Shown here one piece after another: positions 14,384 through 18,063 of a DNA stretch of 18,063 nucleotides. The DNA is from Chitinophagaceae bacterium (GTDB lineage Bacteria; Bacteroidota; Bacteroidia; Chitinophagales; Chitinophagaceae), in NCBI GenBank assembly GCA_003509845.1, contig DOMR01000283.1, forward strand, positions 2,059 to 20,121, given 5' to 3'. Position 1 is the stretch's first letter. Every line of letters starts with the position of its first letter. A program made the position numbers and the translations under genes. The notes under the pieces were generated by a model that was not told the origin of the DNA, made no database searches, and saw only the letters and a program-made list of their open reading frames with translations.

Positions 14384-16771
14384 ATGTCGATAAAAAAAGC
14401 AACATTCCTTTTTGTAATGGTATTATTTCAGTGGTCGTTCGCCTTTGCGCAAAAAAATAGCACTGGTGTAATAGCGAAATCTAGTTTGGTTGCGCCATTG
14501 GTGGATGCAGCTAACTCAAGGTTTTTTTACTTCAATTCTGCTACTAGGCCATTTGGTATGGTGAACCTAAGTCCTGATATGAACTTAAGAGGTACTTGGA
14601 ATACAGGGTATCGCTATAATGAGGATACCATTAAATGTTTTAGTCATATTCATTGTTGGGAAATGTCAGGAATTCCTGTATTACCCACTACTGGTATTTT
14701 CAAAGGACATTTAGGACCTGATACCTATGGTTCGAGTTATTCGCATGATGATGAGGTTGCAAAAGCGGGTTATCACAAAGTGGTTTTAAAAGATTATGCA
14801 ATTACTGCAGAATTAACTACAACCAATCGTGTAGGTTTTCACAGATATACATATCCAAAATCAAATGACAGTTATATAATATTTGATTTTACAACGGTAT
14901 TAGGTTCCTCTGAAACACAATCAAGTAAAGTAAATAAAGCGAATGATCATCGCATTGAAGGGGAAGTGACCATGGCTGCGACCATTCGTCGTCCAAAACC
15001 GATCACCGTTTATTTTGTTGCAGAATTTGATAAACCATTTTCAACATTTGGTGGTTGGAAAAAGGGGGTGGTTATTCCTACACTAAGTTCATTACAAGGA
15101 GAAAAAACAGGGGTGTTTGTTAAGTTTAATACGACGCAAGGAGAAAAGAGATTAATGAAAGTAGCTATTTCTTATGTTAGCGTTGCGGAAGCGCAAAATA
15201 ATATGAAGTCAGAATTGCCAGCTTGGAATTTTGATGAAATTGTAAAGCAGTCAGCACAAAATTGGGATGCGATGTTGGGTAGGATTGATGTAGAAGGGGG
15301 AACTGCTGTGCAACAACAACGATTTTATACGGACTTATTTCATGCATTACAAGGCAGACGCATTGTAAGTGATGTAAGTGGAACTTATATTGATAACACG
15401 GGTGTTGCTCCATTGAAAAAACAAGTTAAACTAGATGCCAATGGTAAACCTACATTTAACATGTATAATTCTGATTCCTTCTGGGGAGCGCAATGGTCAT
15501 TAAATACACTTTGGCATTTGGTATATCCTGAAATCACAGAGGAATTTATTAACTGTATGTTACAGATGTATGATGATGGAGGTTTAGTACCAAGAGGGCC
15601 ATCTGGGGGTAATTATACTTATGTAATGACAGGGGCTGCTACAACTCCGTTTATCACCAGTGCTTATTTAAAAGGAATTAAAGGGTTTGATATTAATAAG
15701 GCATATGAAGGTATACGTAAAGATCATTTTCCTGGAGGAATGATGAGTAAAGCAGGATATGAGCACAACACATTTAAAGGTGGAGGAATTGAAGAGTATA
15801 TGGCGCTAGGGTATATACCTTTTCCATTAACACCTATTAAATATGGGTTTCACCAAGATGGTGCTGCACAAACATTGGAGTATGCCTATCAAGATTATGC
15901 ATTAGCACAAATGGCCAAGGTGTTAAATAAAAAAGAGGATTATGATTTATTTAGTGTGCGTGCCAATAACTATAAAAATTTATTTAATAAAGAAATTGGT
16001 TGGATGTGGTCTAAAAATAAAAAAGGAGAATGGAATCAGCCGATTGATATTTTAGATTATGAAAAAGGTTGGGTGGAAGGTAACGCGGCGCAATACACTT
16101 GGTTTGTGCCTCACGATGTTCCTGGTTTAATTAATTTAATGGGTGGAAACGATGCATTTACAACCAAGCTTAATGAATCCTTTACCAAAGCCCGTGTTCA
16201 TAATTTTGTTTCAGGAAAATCTGAAAATCCAGTCGATCAAAAATTAATCAGACGCGTATATCTTAATTATGGCAATCAACCATGTATGCAAACACCTTTC
16301 TTATTCAACTATGCAGGTAAGCCTTGGTTAACACAATACTGGACCAGACAATTAATTGATTCTGTGTATGCTGGTATTTCACCACAAAAAGGATACAGTG
16401 GGGATGAGGATCAAGGACTAATGGGTTCTTTGGCTGTCTTATTAAAAATAGGCTTATTCTCCACCGATGGGGGTACTTCTGCAAAGCCATTCTACGAAAT
16501 GACCAGTCCGTTGTTTGATAAAATCACGATACAATTAAATCCAAAGTATTACCCAGGTAAAAAAGTAACCATTCAAACAAAAAATAATGGGCCAAATAAC
16601 GTTTACATTCAGTCAACGCAGATGAACGGAAAATCATTTAACATGCCATGGATTATGCATGATGATTTAATTAAAGGAGGTCTGTTGGAAATAAATATGG
16701 GCGCGGCACCGAATACGAAATGGGGAATTGAAACATTAAATGCACCGGCGTCCACGCTTCAAAAAAAATAA
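14384..16771 (+). CDS. GH92 family alpha-mannosidase (exported)
   Basis: A 795-residue glycoside hydrolase of family 92, calcium-dependent exo-alpha-mannosidases that trim mannose from N-glycans or mannans. The signal peptide (MSIKKATFLFVMVLFQWSFAFAQ) directs export; no T9SS C-terminal domain is seen, and no lipobox Cys. The N-terminal beta-domain has RPFGMVNLSPD, then CFSHIHCWEMSGIPVLPTTG and NRVGFHRYTYP. The (alpha/alpha)6 catalytic part has LEYAYQDYALAQMAK, EGNAAQYTWFVPHDVPGL (E565, probable acid) and GYSGDEDQGLMGSL (D674 and D676, probable base pair). The segment usually reading NEPSHH in many relatives reads NQPCMQ here (residues 631-636), which may mark a different specificity. A sulfatase gene starts 29 bp downstream, probably in one operon. 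A LacI-type palindrome lies just upstream of its start. Confidence 0.9.
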   Translation: MSIKKATFLFVMVLFQWSFAFAQKNSTGVIAKSSLVAPLVDAANSRFFYFNSATRPFGMVNLSPDMNLRGTWNTGYRYNEDTIKCFSHIHCWEMSGIPVLPTTGIFKGHLGPDTYGSSYSHDDEVAKAGYHKVVLKDYAITAELTTTNRVGFHRYTYPKSNDSYIIFDFTTVLGSSETQSSKVNKANDHRIEGEVTMAATIRRPKPITVYFVAEFDKPFSTFGGWKKGVVIPTLSSLQGEKTGVFVKFNTTQGEKRLMKVAISYVSVAEAQNNMKSELPAWNFDEIVKQSAQNWDAMLGRIDVEGGTAVQQQRFYTDLFHALQGRRIVSDVSGTYIDNTGVAPLKKQVKLDANGKPTFNMYNSDSFWGAQWSLNTLWHLVYPEITEEFINCMLQMYDDGGLVPRGPSGGNYTYVMTGAATTPFITSAYLKGIKGFDINKAYEGIRKDHFPGGMMSKAGYEHNTFKGGGIEEYMALGYIPFPLTPIKYGFHQDGAAQTLEYAYQDYALAQMAKVLNKKEDYDLFSVRANNYKNLFNKEIGWMWSKNKKGEWNQPIDILDYEKGWVEGNAAQYTWFVPHDVPGLINLMGGNDAFTTKLNESFTKARVHNFVSGKSENPVDQKLIRRVYLNYGNQPCMQTPFLFNYAGKPWLTQYWTRQLIDSVYAGISPQKGYSGDEDQGLMGSLAVLLKIGLFSTDGGTSAKPFYEMTSPLFDKITIQLNPKYYPGKKVTIQTKNNGPNNVYIQSTQMNGKSFNMPWIMHDDLIKGGLLEINMGAAPNTKWGIETLNAPASTLQKK

Positions 16772-16800
16772 TTTGAATTCGTAACAAATAAAGAATCATT

Positions 16801-18063
16801 ATGACTAGTAAAAATATTATTTTAAAACAGCTTCAAAAAATGGCAGCTGTTGTTTTTATGATTTGTTTGTTTGTTGTTAAAATGAATGCGCAAAATAAAT
16901 CAAGCCTGCCTAATATAGTTTATATTTTGGCGGATGATTTAGGCTATGGGGATGTATTTGCCAACAATCCGGAAAGTAAAATTAATACGCCTAATATTGA
17001 CAAATTAGCAGCACAAGGAATGCGTTTCACTGATGCGCATACGACTTCCTCTGTTTGTACACCTTCTCGTTATTCCATTATGACTGGATCTTATCCTTGG
17101 CGCAGTCGGTTACCCATTGGTGTATTAAGGGGGTATAGTAGAACTTTGATCAATCCACAACAGCAAACCATTGCCAATTTATTAAAAACAAAAAACTACC
17201 AAACTGGTGTAGTTGGTAAATGGCATTTGGGCGTAGATTGGGTTTTGAAAGAAGCTTTTAAGGATTCCATTCACCCAAGCTATAACAAGGATAACATGTA
17301 TGGCATCAAAGATGAAATGAATCCCAATCAAATCAATTTTGATCAAGCCCCAACTGCAGGACCATTGTCACAAGGTTTTGATTATTCTTATATTCTACCA
17401 GCATCTTTGGATATGCCACCTTATTGTTATTTGGAGAATGATCAATTAACAGAATTGCCTACAGGATTTACGCCCGGTAATAAATTAGAGTCAGGCTATA
17501 CGGGCCCATTTTGGAGACCAGGTTTAATGTCGCCTTCTTTTGACTTTGTAAATGTATTACCTACGTTTACCAATAAAGCGATTTCGTTTATACAGAAGCA
17601 AGAAAAATCAAAAAACCCTTATTTTTTATATTTCCCAATGCCAGCACCACATACGCCATGGATGCCGACAGATAAATACAAAGGCAAATCCAAAGCAGGA
17701 GAATATGGAGATTATGTAATGATGGTAGATGATGCAGTGGGCGCAATTTTGAAAGTGCTTGATAGTTTAGGGATGTCCAAGAATACCTTAGTTATATTCG
17801 CTAGCGATAATGGACCTTATTGGAGAGAAAATTTTGTAGCTGAATTTAATCACAAATCAGCGGGTGAATTCAGGGGAATGAAAGGGGATGCTTTTGAAGG
17901 TGGGCATCGGGTTCCATTTATAGTAAGCTATCCTGGTAAAGTGAAAGCAGGTACTGTGAGCAATGCGCCAACTACTTTAGCAAATTTAATGGCTACTTGC
18001 GCGGAGTTGATTGGTAACACAGCGCCTGAATTTAATACAGCAGATAGTTATTCAATACTTCCT
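16801..18063 (+). CDS. Sulfatase (formylglycine-dependent, S1 type), 3' end beyond window
   Basis: The reading frame from the ATG at 16801 stays open for 421 codons to the window edge, so the C-terminus is missing. An N-terminal hydrophobic segment ending KMNAQ (residues about 13-31) is a signal peptide. The sulfatase metal site begins with YILADDLGYGD (D45, D46). C86 in SVCTPSRYSIMTG lies in the C-x-P-x-R motif and would be converted to formylglycine by a maturation enzyme not in the window. VGKWHLG (K140, H142), a PHTPW segment and ASDNG (D336, N337) complete the expected active-site set. It hydrolyses a sulfate ester, but whether from a sugar or another substrate cannot be read here. Adjacency to a mannosidase favours a sulfated glycan. 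The start lies 29 bp after the GH92 stop. Confidence 0.93.
   Translation, partial: MTSKNIILKQLQKMAAVVFMICLFVVKMNAQNKSSLPNIVYILADDLGYGDVFANNPESKINTPNIDKLAAQGMRFTDAHTTSSVCTPSRYSIMTGSYPWRSRLPIGVLRGYSRTLINPQQQTIANLLKTKNYQTGVVGKWHLGVDWVLKEAFKDSIHPSYNKDNMYGIKDEMNPNQINFDQAPTAGPLSQGFDYSYILPASLDMPPYCYLENDQLTELPTGFTPGNKLESGYTGPFWRPGLMSPSFDFVNVLPTFTNKAISFIQKQEKSKNPYFLYFPMPAPHTPWMPTDKYKGKSKAGEYGDYVMMVDDAVGAILKVLDSLGMSKNTLVIFASDNGPYWRENFVAEFNHKSAGEFRGMKGDAFEGGHRVPFIVSYPGKVKAGTVSNAPTTLANLMATCAELIGNTAPEFNTADSYSILP

Overview
The window is an AT-rich chromosomal segment from a member of the Bacteroidota. Three things point there: a type IX secretion (T9SS) cargo protein with a gliding-motility-type C-terminal domain followed by a PorP/SprF-like membrane protein; a DUF4294 protein; and the remains of a SusC/SusD polysaccharide-uptake pair. 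-7 boxes of the TAnnTTTG kind and the weakness of Shine-Dalgarno sites fit the same phylum. Chitinophagaceae is my best guess within it, but that is an inference from protein style only.

Left part (1-4880): conserved housekeeping genes. A DUF4294 protein, glutaminyl-tRNA synthetase (glnS) and tRNA(Ile)-lysidine synthase (tilS) run on the + strand. Convergent to them on the - strand is rlmH followed by a rhomboid-family protease. tilS and the rhomboid gene overlap tail to tail by 23 bp.

Middle part (5025-11888): cell-surface genes on the + strand. A small secreted protein of unknown function is followed by a giant (~1770 aa) secreted protein with an IgGFc-binding-like N-terminal region, several PKD-type domains, three tandem ~190-residue repeats and a type B T9SS sorting domain. 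Its stop codon directly abuts the start of a PorP/SprF family outer-membrane protein, the usual pairing of type B cargo with a dedicated partner.

Right part (11885-18063): glycan-related genes. On the - strand are a DUF4350/GATase-like secreted protein and a membrane acyltransferase resembling heparan-alpha-glucosaminide N-acetyltransferase. On the + strand are a GH92-type alpha-mannosidase and a sulfatase that runs off the window end. Between the two groups lies the most notable item: at 14101-14252 the signal peptide and first residues of a SusC-like receptor run straight into the last ~24 codons of a SusD-like lipoprotein, in another frame. A strong intrinsic terminator follows. I read this as the scar of an internal deletion that removed almost a whole susCD pair, leaving its upstream control region, its terminator and the downstream enzymes. 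The GH92-sulfatase pair appears to have its own promoter, overlapped by a LacI-type palindrome.

I do not see a CRISPR array, an insertion sequence, a tRNA or rRNA gene, or a clear new defence or biosynthetic system. The points most worth following up are the susCD scar with its surviving regulatory sites, and the repeat-built T9SS adhesin with its partner.
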